Source: JAIOSM01 sp964565415 (GTDB lineage Bacteria > Desulfobacterota > Desulfobacteria > Desulfobacterales > Desulfobacteraceae). From it: 13,790 nt of DNA. Both the position numbers and the translations under genes were made by a program. Where the stretch lies: NCBI GenBank assembly GCA_964565415.1, contig CAZMEX010000074.1, forward strand, positions 1-13,790, written 5' to 3'. Under the pieces are notes generated by a model. It had not been told where the DNA came from. It ran no database searches and saw nothing but the letters and a program-made list of their open reading frames with translations. Positions 1 through 7,578 of this stretch are shown here, piece after piece (position 1 is the stretch's first letter; each line of letters starts with the position of its first letter).

Positions 1-564
1 GATATGAAAAATATTATCAGGAGTATTAAAAAACAGATCAATCGTACTTACCAGGAGATGAGACGTATTTCCCATCAATTGCATCCTGCATTATTGACAG
101 ATTTGGGACTTGAACCTGCCCTTGATGCATATTTGAACCAGATTGATAAACAAAGTCACATGACAATTGATTTTAAAATGATTGGATTCACCGGACGTAT
201 TAATCCAGATATTGAAACTGTGCTTTATCGGTTTTCCCAGGAAGCTTTGTCTAATACAATAAAATATGCTAAAGCCACTATATTTAAACTGTCAATCATA
301 CGAGGCTACCCTATTATTGTTTTTATTGCGGAAGATAATGGAATCGGTTTTAATCTTGATGACATTAATCATAAAAGACCTTCCCTTGGACTGCTATCCA
401 TGAAAGAGAGAACAACCATAATGGATGGCAGGTTTTCCATTCAAACAAAACCAGGTAAGGGCACCCGCATTAGAATTGAAATCCCCATGAAAAATAGTGA
501 GCTATCAATTTCTAAAACCCATGCAAATTTTTTGCAGGAGAATTATGAAAAACCAGCAGATTAA
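1..564 (+). CDS. Sensor histidine kinase, NarX/DegS type (3' end only)
   Basis: This is the C-terminal part of a two-component sensor kinase; the reading frame is already open at base 1, so the true start lies outside the window. What is visible is the second helix of a HisKA_3 dimerisation domain (motif RRISHQLHPALLTDLGLEPA, about 20 residues into the visible part) followed by a GHKL ATPase domain with an N box (FSQEALSNTIKYAK), a G1 box (EDNGIGFN), a G2 box (GLLSMKERT) and a G3 stretch (GKGTRIRIEIP). The phosphoacceptor histidine of this family sits about 50 residues before the first motif, hence upstream of the window. The ATG at base 4 is an internal methionine. The last 20 bases overlap the response regulator gene, which indicates a cognate, translationally coupled pair. 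The sensed signal cannot be read because the input domain is missing. Confidence 0.9.
   Translation, partial: DMKNIIRSIKKQINRTYQEMRRISHQLHPALLTDLGLEPALDAYLNQIDKQSHMTIDFKMIGFTGRINPDIETVLYRFSQEALSNTIKYAKATIFKLSIIRGYPIIVFIAEDNGIGFNLDDINHKRPSLGLLSMKERTTIMDGRFSIQTKPGKGTRIRIEIPMKNSELSISKTHANFLQENYEKPAD
534..540 (+). promoter_or_regulatory. Ribosome binding site deciding the response regulator start
   Basis: GCAGGAG lies 4 bases before ATG 545, inside the end of the kinase gene. It supports initiation at 545 rather than at the in-frame ATG 497, and fits a coupled kinase-regulator pair. Confidence 0.75.
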
Positions 565-1213
565 GATTGTCATTGCCGATGACCACACCATTGTACGCCA
601 AGGTTTGCGAAAGCTTTTGGAAGAGGAAGACTATATACAAATTATTGGGGAAGCTGTCAATGGAAGAGAAGCTGTACAGAAAGCAGAAAAATTAAAACCC
701 GATGTTATAATCATGGATATTGCCATGCCAATACTGAACGGAATTGAAGCCTCCCGCCAAATCAAATACCACAATTTAAAAACTAAAATAGTTATACTAT
801 CAATGCATAGTCATAGCCGATATATAAGAGAACTTTTAAGTGTTGGTGTATCGGGCTATGTGCTTAAAGATGCTGCAAGCAGTGATATTATCAAAGCAAT
901 TATGGCAGCTATAAAAGGAGACATCTACCTGAGCCCATCGATTTCCAGCCAAGTGATTGAAGACTATGTGGAAATGAATAAAAAAACATCCCAGGAAGAG
1001 CTATACGATGCATTAACCAACAGGGAACGAGAAGTCTTTCAAATGATGGTTGAGGGGTATTCCACCAAAAAAATTGCCCAGACACTATACCTGAGCCCAA
1101 GTACAATAAAATCCCACCGCTCTAATATTATGGAAAAACTTAATATGGACAATATCTCAAAATTAATTCAATATGCAATTCACCTTGGAATCATTGATAT
1201 CCAAATGCAATAA
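545..1213 (+). CDS. NarL/FixJ-family response regulator with LuxR-type HTH
   Basis: DNA-binding response regulator that should be phosphorylated by the kinase just upstream. The start is placed at ATG 545 because it has a good ribosome binding site (GCAGGAG, 534-540) and gives a normal 222-residue protein; a longer frame from 497 adds residues not found in the family. The receiver domain (about 6-122) has the acidic pair D12/D13, the phosphorylation site D58 (in IIMDIAMP), S86 (in ILSMHS, a serine in the usual Ser/Thr position) and K108 (in YVLKDA). The C-terminal LuxR-type helix-turn-helix (about 155-215) carries LTNREREVFQMM and LSPSTIKSHRSNI. The comDE-like gene starts 39 bp downstream on the same strand, so it may be in the same transcript or a target of this regulator; that link is inference only. 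Confidence 0.93.
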   Translation: MKNQQIKIVIADDHTIVRQGLRKLLEEEDYIQIIGEAVNGREAVQKAEKLKPDVIIMDIAMPILNGIEASRQIKYHNLKTKIVILSMHSHSRYIRELLSVGVSGYVLKDAASSDIIKAIMAAIKGDIYLSPSISSQVIEDYVEMNKKTSQEELYDALTNREREVFQMMVEGYSTKKIAQTLYLSPSTIKSHRSNIMEKLNMDNISKLIQYAIHLGIIDIQMQ

Positions 1214-1252
1214 ACCGTACGAATCCCACATGACTGGACTATTAAAGCTATT

Positions 1253-2419
1253 ATGAATAAAAAAAACTACAAAAAAGAGATGTATACGGAAAAACACCTT
1301 ATTCAAATAATGAAACAAGCTAAAATCAATTTTGTGACCACACTGCCCTGCGATCGAACAAAAAACTTACTGCCTCTTGTCCTGCAATCATTTAACACGA
1401 TAGAGTTAACACGAGAAGAAGATGGTCTAGGAATCTGCGCTGGTGCCTATCTTGCCGGAGCCTATCCCATAATAATTATCCAAAGTACTGGACTTGGCAA
1501 TATGTTGAACGCTCTTGCCTCTTTGAATATTGCATCAGCTATACCCATTCCAATTTTTGCAAGCTGGCGGGGAGTTTATAAAGAAGGCATTGATTCCCAG
1601 ATTCCTTTTGGCAAACATCTGCCGGCTATTCTAAAAGGAAGCGGCATCCATTATTCAATTATTGATAAGATTGAAAAGCTTGGGCATCTATCTGCTGTCA
1701 TCAAGGATGCCTATGACCATAAAAGACCTCACGTAGCACTAATTTCTCCTGAAATATGGGAAGGTTCGTCATGCAAAACCTGGCAGGATAACTCTGCTTT
1801 AACTATCCAAACCAGACAAAGCAGAGATCTTAAGCCTCTCTCCAGGATTTCCAAACCAAAAATGACACGTTATGAGGCAATTTCAAGCATGGGTAACCTC
1901 CTTGATAACAAGATTGTTGTTGCCAATCTTGGAGTACCTTCTAAAGAATTATTTGCTGTTAATGACCAGGCATCGAATTATTATATGCTGGGGTCCATGG
2001 GACTTGTCTCTTCCATTGGGTTTGGAATTTCTCGATTTACAGATAAAAAAATCGTGGTTCTGGAAGGAGATGGAAGTATATTGATGAATCCCAATACCTT
2101 GATTACCATTGGTCAATACCAACCCGATAACTTGATGATAATTGCACTTGATAACGCCTGTTATGGATCCACTGGCTCTCAAAAAACCTATACACAAAAC
2201 AGACTTGATCTTGAATATCTTGCCAGAAGTTGCGGTATTGAAAATACTGCAAGAATTCATACTGCAACAGAACTTAAAAATACTGTACACAAATTTGGAC
2301 AAAGGAAAGAATTATCATTTATCCATGTTATATTGAAACCAGGGAACTCGCCCTGCCCCAACATTACTCTGAAACCTGAGGAGATTACAAAAAGATTTAA
2401 GACTTATCTGGAAAACTGA
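1253..2419 (+). CDS. comDE: Sulfopyruvate decarboxylase homologue, fused ComD-ComE (ThDP enzyme)
   Basis: Thiamine-diphosphate decarboxylase. The family converts 3-sulfopyruvate to sulfoacetaldehyde plus CO2 in coenzyme M biosynthesis and in some bacterial sulfonate catabolism; phosphonopyruvate decarboxylase is the close relative. The ComD half (about 10-170) has LPCDRTKNLLP (31-41), the Glu pair E55/E56 in TREEDGLGICAGAY, QSTGLGNMLNAL and FASWRGVYKEGIDSQIPFG. The ComE half (about 204-388) has the ThDP/Mg motif from GDG (272-274) to the LDNACYGSTGSQ stretch (299-310). The YGSTG signature is ComE-like as I recall it; phosphonopyruvate decarboxylases usually read differently there. 388 residues fit a fused ComDE. 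No strong ribosome binding site precedes ATG 1253; ATG 1280 (MYTEKHL) is an alternative start closer to archaeal ComD N-termini. The 3' end overlaps the convergent DUF39 gene by 23 bp. Substrate is inferred from motifs, so a related 2-oxo acid is possible. Confidence 0.83.
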   Translation: MNKKNYKKEMYTEKHLIQIMKQAKINFVTTLPCDRTKNLLPLVLQSFNTIELTREEDGLGICAGAYLAGAYPIIIIQSTGLGNMLNALASLNIASAIPIPIFASWRGVYKEGIDSQIPFGKHLPAILKGSGIHYSIIDKIEKLGHLSAVIKDAYDHKRPHVALISPEIWEGSSCKTWQDNSALTIQTRQSRDLKPLSRISKPKMTRYEAISSMGNLLDNKIVVANLGVPSKELFAVNDQASNYYMLGSMGLVSSIGFGISRFTDKKIVVLEGDGSILMNPNTLITIGQYQPDNLMIIALDNACYGSTGSQKTYTQNRLDLEYLARSCGIENTARIHTATELKNTVHKFGQRKELSFIHVILKPGNSPCPNITLKPEEITKRFKTYLEN

Positions 2420-3701
2420 TTTTTCCCAGCGGTTCTGTTAATTTAAACTGTTTGTTCTGGATCTGCTTTTTAAGATCCAAAGCTGTCTTAAGAGCTGCTG
2501 CACGATTAGATTGCCGTACGGTAACAGGAATATCCACACCCTTAAATTTTATCCCCCCCATATTTGCAGAAAAAGCACCGCCATTACAAACAGAAACACA
2601 AAACCCGCAATTAAAACATTTGGATTGATAAAATTCCAAACCTGTATCAGGTTCTATATGAATTGCCTTTACAGGACATATATTGCCAACATTGCAGAAG
2701 GCATCACACTGCTGACATTTTTGTTTATCAAAGCTTATTTCATGATCAGAATCACCCCATACATCCTGGTATGTTATTTCAAATATTGCTTTACGGTCAC
2801 GGACATCAACTACTTTTAAAGGAATCTGTTCATCAAGTTTTAAAATATGAGTTAATATATTTTTATCAAGTACTGGGATTGGCACTGCCCAGGTTGTGAT
2901 AATATCAGGTCCATGCCCGGTGGAAAACCCTCCCATCAAATCTGGATTCATTTCATGCATATCTGCAAACCCTGTAAGGTTTGGGTTGCAAGCACTACTT
3001 CTAGTACCAGCACCGGTAATAAAACCTTGGGCACCATTTATTAGAACCTTTGTTCCAATACCAATGGTTTTTAATTCAGGGTCATTCTCAAGGGGATTAA
3101 GTTCACCACATCCACAGAAACTCATCTCTTCATAATTTCCTTTCATCATTTCGCAATGAAATATTGTTGACACAGCAGCCTTTCCAGGATTAACAAAAGC
3201 AAGATAATTTTTAAAAGCATTTCTTGAGGCATGCAAAATAGCATGGGGAATTTGTTTGAGAGTTGTAGCAGTATTCAGATGCTGCCCCTCAATAGTTTGT
3301 ATTTTCACTTGAACCTGCTTACCTGAGACCAAGTCTTTAAACAAATCTCCTCCACCATAATCTGGATCCTTAATACTTGGTTCAGTTCCCAAAACAATCA
3401 AATCAAGAATACCAATTCGTTCATTTGGGCAGGGACCCACCTGGGCAGGAATATTATTTATCCAGACTTTTTCAGCTTTTATAAATGTATCTGGCTCAGC
3501 CACCTTAAAAGACAGAACAGCATAAGTTCCACTCATCAGAGCACTTGTTGCTGTGGTAACTACGTCAATATCACCTAATTCAATGGTTTTTCCATTGCGA
3601 ACCTGCTCACAAACTTCATTGGCCGTTAAAACTACCACTTCTCCTTGATCTATTTTTTTCTGAATTTCAGAAAAAGTTTTTGATATAGTTAATCTTGCCA
3701 T
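2397..3701 (-). CDS. DUF39/HcyBio-family protein with C-terminal 2x[4Fe-4S] domain (methanogenesis-marker-16-like)
   Basis: Last gene of the minus-strand cluster. DUF39 proteins act in sulfide-dependent thiol formation: the MA1821 type makes homocysteine from aspartate semialdehyde together with a separate NIL-ferredoxin. Here the DUF39 domain (about 8-310) shows DVVTTATSALMSGTYAVLSF, VWINNIPAQVGPCPNERIG, the glycine-rich DYGGGDLFKDLV, GCGELNPLENDP (187-198) and IGIGTKVLINGAQGF. It carries cysteines C31, C91, C183, C196, C198 and C238, some of which could carry a persulfide. The C-terminus holds two iron-sulfur motifs: C329-x2-C332-x3-C336-x5-C342-Pro and C362-x2-C365-x2-C368-x3-C372. This architecture (DUF39 plus ferredoxin in one chain, no CBS domains) resembles the family called methanogenesis marker 16. 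Start ATG 3701 has only a weak Shine-Dalgarno (GGGTTA), 45 bp after the HdrD-like gene. A role in homocysteine synthesis is the main alternative to a role with sulfoacetaldehyde. Confidence 0.8.
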   Translation of the reverse strand: MARLTISKTFSEIQKKIDQGEVVVLTANEVCEQVRNGKTIELGDIDVVTTATSALMSGTYAVLSFKVAEPDTFIKAEKVWINNIPAQVGPCPNERIGILDLIVLGTEPSIKDPDYGGGDLFKDLVSGKQVQVKIQTIEGQHLNTATTLKQIPHAILHASRNAFKNYLAFVNPGKAAVSTIFHCEMMKGNYEEMSFCGCGELNPLENDPELKTIGIGTKVLINGAQGFITGAGTRSSACNPNLTGFADMHEMNPDLMGGFSTGHGPDIITTWAVPIPVLDKNILTHILKLDEQIPLKVVDVRDRKAIFEITYQDVWGDSDHEISFDKQKCQQCDAFCNVGNICPVKAIHIEPDTGLEFYQSKCFNCGFCVSVCNGGAFSANMGGIKFKGVDIPVTVRQSNRAAALKTALDLKKQIQNKQFKLTEPLGKISFPDKS

Positions 3702-3746
3702 TTTTATAATAACCCAATTTTATTTAAAAGAATCATATCTGCCTGA

Positions 3747-5246
3747 TCAAGTTGACTGTTTTGCAGCTTCTTTTTGTTCCTTTTCCAGTTTTTTCTTTTC
3801 TCTTGCCTCTTCTTTTTTGCGTTTCTTCTCTTCGGCTGCTTCGGCTGCCCTTGCAAATACATCATATCCTAAAATTGATTGCGCAATGTATTCAGACATA
3901 TCTTTCATGACAATATTAGAGTTCAATACACTGATACCCACCTGAAGTCCCTGGAAACAAAACGGGCAGCAGGATACCAGTTCTTCTGCTCCGGTTTCTT
4001 CTGCTTCTTTTATCCGCTTTTGAGCCATACGACCCTGGATATCTGGAAAACCAGCCTTTAAACCTCCCCCTGCACCGCAACATCTTGAATACTCCCTGTT
4101 TCTGGGCATTTCTATAAGTTTTAACCCTGGGATAGCGTCCATAATCATCCTGGGGGCATCAAATCCACCAGTTGCCCTTCCAAGATGGCAGGGATCGTGA
4201 TAGGTAACGGTTTTATTAACAGGATAAGGAAATTTTAAATCACCGGATTTTAGCAACCTTGCCAAATATTCCACAGTATGAAGAACTTCAAAATTTAATT
4301 TTTCAATTTTTGGATAATCCTGCATAATGGTTTTAAAACATCCGGAGCAGGAGCTGATTAATGTCTCAATACCAAGATTATTAAACTGCTCAATATTTTC
4401 CCTGAATAATCGTTTATATTCAGGATCTCCCATTCTCAACAGTACACTGCCGCAGCATTTTTCATCCTTGCCAAGGACACCATAATCTATGTCCAAGGCT
4501 TCGAGAATATTTATAGTATTAATGGCAACTGTTTTTACATTGACATCATAGGAAGCTGTGCACCCGAAAAAAACAAGAACCTTACCTTTTGTTTTTTTTA
4601 TCTGTTTTGGTTCTCTGGCAATCAGCATATCCTTTTTTGCACGACGGGACCACTTGGTACGACCCGCTCTTGGCTGCTGCCAGGGGTTATCAAAAGTCAT
4701 CACACTTTTCCTTAAAGCCTTTTGAGGCTCAAGGGGACCATAATCTGCCCGTACTATTATCCGCCTGAGTTCTTCCCATAAATTAACAGTGTCTATGTGA
4801 GCCGGGCAAACAACTTCACACTGTCCACAGGTTGAACATTCATAAAGGTTAAATACAAATTCATCCACCTGCTCTTTGGAGACTTCTTTATAACCGCATA
4901 TTTTACCAATAACCTTTTTTAATGATTCTCCAACCTTCTCACTTTTCATAATCCCGGCAAGAAATCCATTCTGTGATCTTGCAAGCCTTAAAAAATCCAT
5001 TATTTTTCTACGCGGGATGAGATCTTCTCTGGAATCCTGATCATATACAGGGCACCATGAAAGGCATTCTCCGCAACGGGTGCAGGCATCAAGTTCTATT
5101 AAACGCTTTATATCAAGCTTATGTATGGGTATCTGTTTTACTGCTTCTTCAGGGACAGTTTCGGAATCTAAAGATGCTTTACTCCCTTCTTTATGCTCTG
5201 TTTCCTTAATTTGGAAGTCTGATATATTGCTATCTTTTTTGATCAT
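3747..5246 (-). CDS. HdrD/DsrK-like CCG-domain iron-sulfur oxidoreductase subunit
   Basis: Cytoplasmic catalytic-type subunit related to heterodisulfide reductase HdrD, DsrK and TmcB. The N-terminal ferredoxin domain has C55-x2-C58-x2-C61-x3-C65-Pro and C137-x2-C140-x2-C143-x3-C147-Pro, enough for two [4Fe-4S] clusters. Two complete CCG domains follow: C229, C264-C265, C300-x2-C303; and C353, C389-C390, C426-C427-x2-C430. In HdrD such cysteines bind the noncubane [4Fe-4S] cluster that splits CoM-S-S-CoB. At 499 residues it is longer than methanogen HdrD: there is a roughly 45-residue polar N-terminal extension and a highly charged Lys/Glu-rich tail (about 470-499) likely to be a solvent-exposed helix. 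No signal peptide or membrane segment. It starts 29 bp after the cytochrome c/b fusion gene, whose membrane domain is the expected HdrE/DsrM-like partner. The true substrate (disulfide, thiol, or only electron relay) cannot be read from sequence. Confidence 0.9.
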   Translation of the reverse strand: MIKKDSNISDFQIKETEHKEGSKASLDSETVPEEAVKQIPIHKLDIKRLIELDACTRCGECLSWCPVYDQDSREDLIPRRKIMDFLRLARSQNGFLAGIMKSEKVGESLKKVIGKICGYKEVSKEQVDEFVFNLYECSTCGQCEVVCPAHIDTVNLWEELRRIIVRADYGPLEPQKALRKSVMTFDNPWQQPRAGRTKWSRRAKKDMLIAREPKQIKKTKGKVLVFFGCTASYDVNVKTVAINTINILEALDIDYGVLGKDEKCCGSVLLRMGDPEYKRLFRENIEQFNNLGIETLISSCSGCFKTIMQDYPKIEKLNFEVLHTVEYLARLLKSGDLKFPYPVNKTVTYHDPCHLGRATGGFDAPRMIMDAIPGLKLIEMPRNREYSRCCGAGGGLKAGFPDIQGRMAQKRIKEAEETGAEELVSCCPFCFQGLQVGISVLNSNIVMKDMSEYIAQSILGYDVFARAAEAAEEKKRKKEEAREKKKLEKEQKEAAKQST

Positions 5247-5275
5247 TTTATATACCTTTTAATAATATTCTTGCG

Positions 5276-6841
5276 TTAAACCCGCTTCTCATTTTTGACT
5301 CCATCTACTGCTTCTATAAAATAGGTCAGGGGTGTATTAAAAATATGTCTCATTTTCCCAAAAGGAAGATAGGCAATAAACAGAGCAGCCACTATACCAT
5401 GGGCATACCACATAAATGGATAAATAGATGCCCACTCAAAAGGGAAAACAGAAAACAGCCTGGATATCATATACCCCACAAAGGAACACCATGCCATATC
5501 AGAAGGTATTCCAGTGACAAGGATTCTTGCCCCTTCAAGAAAAAATCCCAGTGACACAAGGCTGCCAATAATCACAAGTGCAATATTATCCTGATATTGG
5601 GAGACCACATAATCGGGCTTAACAACAAATCGTTTAACAACAGCCCATACAATGCCAAGAAGAATAAAAAGACCTAATAAATCATTGGCAAAGGCAGTAA
5701 ACCCATGGTTTTTATCCACAAGCGCTGTCATCCAACTGCTTTCCGGATTAAAATAGAATCCAATAGCTGTAAAAAGGCTTAACATAAGACGAAATAAAAT
5801 AGCAGTAAAAATCAAAGAATGCATGGACCAGCGAGAAATACTCTCTTGCAGAATTCTTCTTTGTAAGAGTATATCCAGAACAAAGATTTTAATCATTGAA
5901 AAGAGTTGTTTTGAAAAAAGTGTTTTCCAGATTGATTCTGAACTTAAACTGATCTTTTTATGAAGGGATTTTTCTTCTCCTTGAACGCTTCCTTTAAACC
6001 AGAACAAAACCATAAAAATAATTCCAGTAATAAAAATTATACCGGCAACACCAAAAACAGGGTGCCCTAGGGATATTGGTGAATTATGACATATAATACA
6101 TATAAAACTTTTGGATGGAAGTACAGCAGCAGGAGCACCCACCAGATTTTTTTTAAAATGACATTTTTCACATGTCTGTTTATTAGATGTATCTGCTGTA
6201 ATATGCTCGGAAAGGCTTATGGGAACTGAATCATAATCAGTATGGGCAAGTTTCACCCGATTATCTTTAGGATCAAGGCATACAAATTTTGATTTGAAAT
6301 GGCAAGCCTGGCAGGAAACCCTTAAATGGGGAGAATGGGCAGTACCTTCACCGTGGGGTTGATGGCATTCTATACAGGTGGCTCCTGTTTTTGTTTTATG
6401 GGGGGAAGCTGCAATGTCAGTATGGCAACTTATACATGCAATATAACGATGAACAGGTTGATTTTTATTAAATGTTTCCAAAGTGATTTGAAGGCTGATA
6501 TCATCGGGCTTAACTATTTTTTTAATATCATTTTTTTTATGGCAGTCGTGGCAAAAAGAGCGGGAAGCCATGATACCCTCATTGGTATTAGTATTTGGCA
6601 TTCTGTGACAGTCAATACAGACACGTGATTCCACACCAGGCTCTTCAATATCTATCTCACTCTTTAAATCATTATGATCTTTGGCAGCAACAGCCAGTGG
6701 ATAGTTTAAAGCTGTTATGAAAATAAGCCAGGCACCACAGGTCAGGAGACAAAATATTATTTTAAAATTCATAAGACAGTTTCCCATTGAAATTTTTATT
6801 TTCCCATTGTTGTTATTCATCAAGTTAGATCTTTTAATCAA
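5276..6841 (-). CDS. Heptahaem cytochrome c fused to a NarI/HdrE/DsrM-like membrane cytochrome b domain
   Basis: Fusion protein of 521 residues. After an N-terminal hydrophobic segment (about 26-53, likely signal or anchor, possible cleavage after AVAA), residues 70-255 hold seven CxxCH haem-binding motifs: CIDCH (75), CHDCH (97), CISCH (136), CIECH (156), CQACH (177), CEKCH (224) and CIICH (248). The C-terminal half (about 263-521) has five or six hydrophobic segments and the NarI-gamma-type features RWSMHSLIF and WYAHGIVAALFIAYLPFGKM, where the histidines are plausible haem b ligands. This puts haem c in the periplasm and a quinone/haem b module in the membrane, ready to pass electrons to the HdrD-like subunit encoded next. 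The start is uncertain: TTG 6841 overlaps the upstream stop (TTGA) and suggests coupling; ATG 6820 or the ATG just before NFKIIFCLL are alternatives, none with a strong ribosome binding site. Confidence 0.88.
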   Translation of the reverse strand: MIKRSNLMNNNNGKIKISMGNCLMNFKIIFCLLTCGAWLIFITALNYPLAVAAKDHNDLKSEIDIEEPGVESRVCIDCHRMPNTNTNEGIMASRSFCHDCHKKNDIKKIVKPDDISLQITLETFNKNQPVHRYIACISCHTDIAASPHKTKTGATCIECHQPHGEGTAHSPHLRVSCQACHFKSKFVCLDPKDNRVKLAHTDYDSVPISLSEHITADTSNKQTCEKCHFKKNLVGAPAAVLPSKSFICIICHNSPISLGHPVFGVAGIIFITGIIFMVLFWFKGSVQGEEKSLHKKISLSSESIWKTLFSKQLFSMIKIFVLDILLQRRILQESISRWSMHSLIFTAILFRLMLSLFTAIGFYFNPESSWMTALVDKNHGFTAFANDLLGLFILLGIVWAVVKRFVVKPDYVVSQYQDNIALVIIGSLVSLGFFLEGARILVTGIPSDMAWCSFVGYMISRLFSVFPFEWASIYPFMWYAHGIVAALFIAYLPFGKMRHIFNTPLTYFIEAVDGVKNEKRV

Positions 6842-7578
6842 ATAGTTTTATCTTTGATCCTTTGCTTACGCCTCCACTCCCCGGGGTGATCTTCCATAAA
6901 TCTAATTTTTGAAATCTCTCCTGTAAAAATAGTTTTTTCTAAAGGAAAAATATCTGGAACAAGGTGAGTATCTGACATATGGATAATGCCAATATACATA
7001 ACTGCCAATACAGCTTCATGGAAATGAAAATGCCCTGCTATATTAATATAATAACCAGGGAATAAACCTGTGAAAAACTCAGGGAAGCACAACATAAGAC
7101 CGGTGATTCCCATACTTTGCATACCAAGCATGACTGCCCAGTAATCCAGTTTTTGAAGATAGGTGAATCGGTCAAATAGTGGAGGAGTACCCTTTTTAAA
7201 TACATATCTCAAATTCTGATACAGATCCTTAAAATCTTTTTTCCCTGGAACAATGGAATCCTGCCCAAATAATTTCTGATTCAGCACAATTTTATAATAA
7301 AAAAGCCAGAAAACGTGTATCACTATCCCAATATAAAGGAGTGTAGCGCAGAATCTATGCAGCCATCCTGCAGCCCCTGCCCCTCCGATTAATAAGATAA
7401 CAAATCTTGTACATTCAAATTCACTGAAATGGAGGAGAAAACCTGTAATAGCAAGCAGAGTAAAATTAAAAATAATAATAATATGTAAAATCCTGTGCAG
7501 GACATGAAACCTTTGATAGTTTGCAGGCTGATCATTAGTTGACTGATTGGCTGCCTGGAGTTTTTGATCTATTTCCAT
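6838..7578 (-). CDS. Membrane cytochrome b, di-haem b561/FdnI-like fold
   Basis: Integral membrane protein of 246 residues with four to five hydrophobic segments (about 30-50, 58-70, 77-95, 145-165, 188-205). Histidines sit where haem b ligands are expected: H25/H28/H32 before and in the first helix, H50, H74, H88, then H183/H185/H187 and H200 around the last helix. The pattern resembles cytochrome b subunits of formate dehydrogenases and hydrogenases, which take electrons from a periplasmic partner and reduce quinone; I cannot name a precise subfamily. It has a good ribosome binding site (GAGGAGG, eight bases before ATG 7578) and its start overlaps the preceding stop as TAATG, so it is translationally coupled to the hexahaem cytochrome c gene. 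The downstream fusion gene overlaps its TGA stop. It gives the cluster a second membrane haem b module in addition to the NarI-like one. Confidence 0.85.
   Translation of the reverse strand: MEIDQKLQAANQSTNDQPANYQRFHVLHRILHIIIIFNFTLLAITGFLLHFSEFECTRFVILLIGGAGAAGWLHRFCATLLYIGIVIHVFWLFYYKIVLNQKLFGQDSIVPGKKDFKDLYQNLRYVFKKGTPPLFDRFTYLQKLDYWAVMLGMQSMGITGLMLCFPEFFTGLFPGYYINIAGHFHFHEAVLAVMYIGIIHMSDTHLVPDIFPLEKTIFTGEISKIRFMEDHPGEWRRKQRIKDKTI

Noticed and set aside
497..544. Longer response regulator starting at ATG 497
   Set aside because: The extra 16 residues are an out-of-frame reading of the kinase end; ATG 545 has GCAGGAG and gives the normal receiver-domain start.
1949..2302. Minus-strand open frame of 117 codons inside comDE
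   Set aside because: It is the complement of the ComE half, whose ThDP motif is coding on the plus strand; no independent support.
2511..3135. Plus-strand open frames of 78-102 codons
   Set aside because: They run antisense to the DUF39 gene and contain residue patterns expected from reading its complement.
2397..3701. Naming the DUF39 gene as a confirmed coenzyme M synthase
   Set aside because: The same family makes homocysteine; without a tree or assay only a family-level call is justified.
3747..5246. Calling the CCG protein a lactate or glycerol-3-phosphate dehydrogenase subunit (LutA/GlpC/GlcF type)
   Set aside because: It has two ferredoxin clusters plus two complete CCG domains and is encoded with membrane cytochromes, which fits HdrD/DsrK/TmcB better, although the CCG families overlap.
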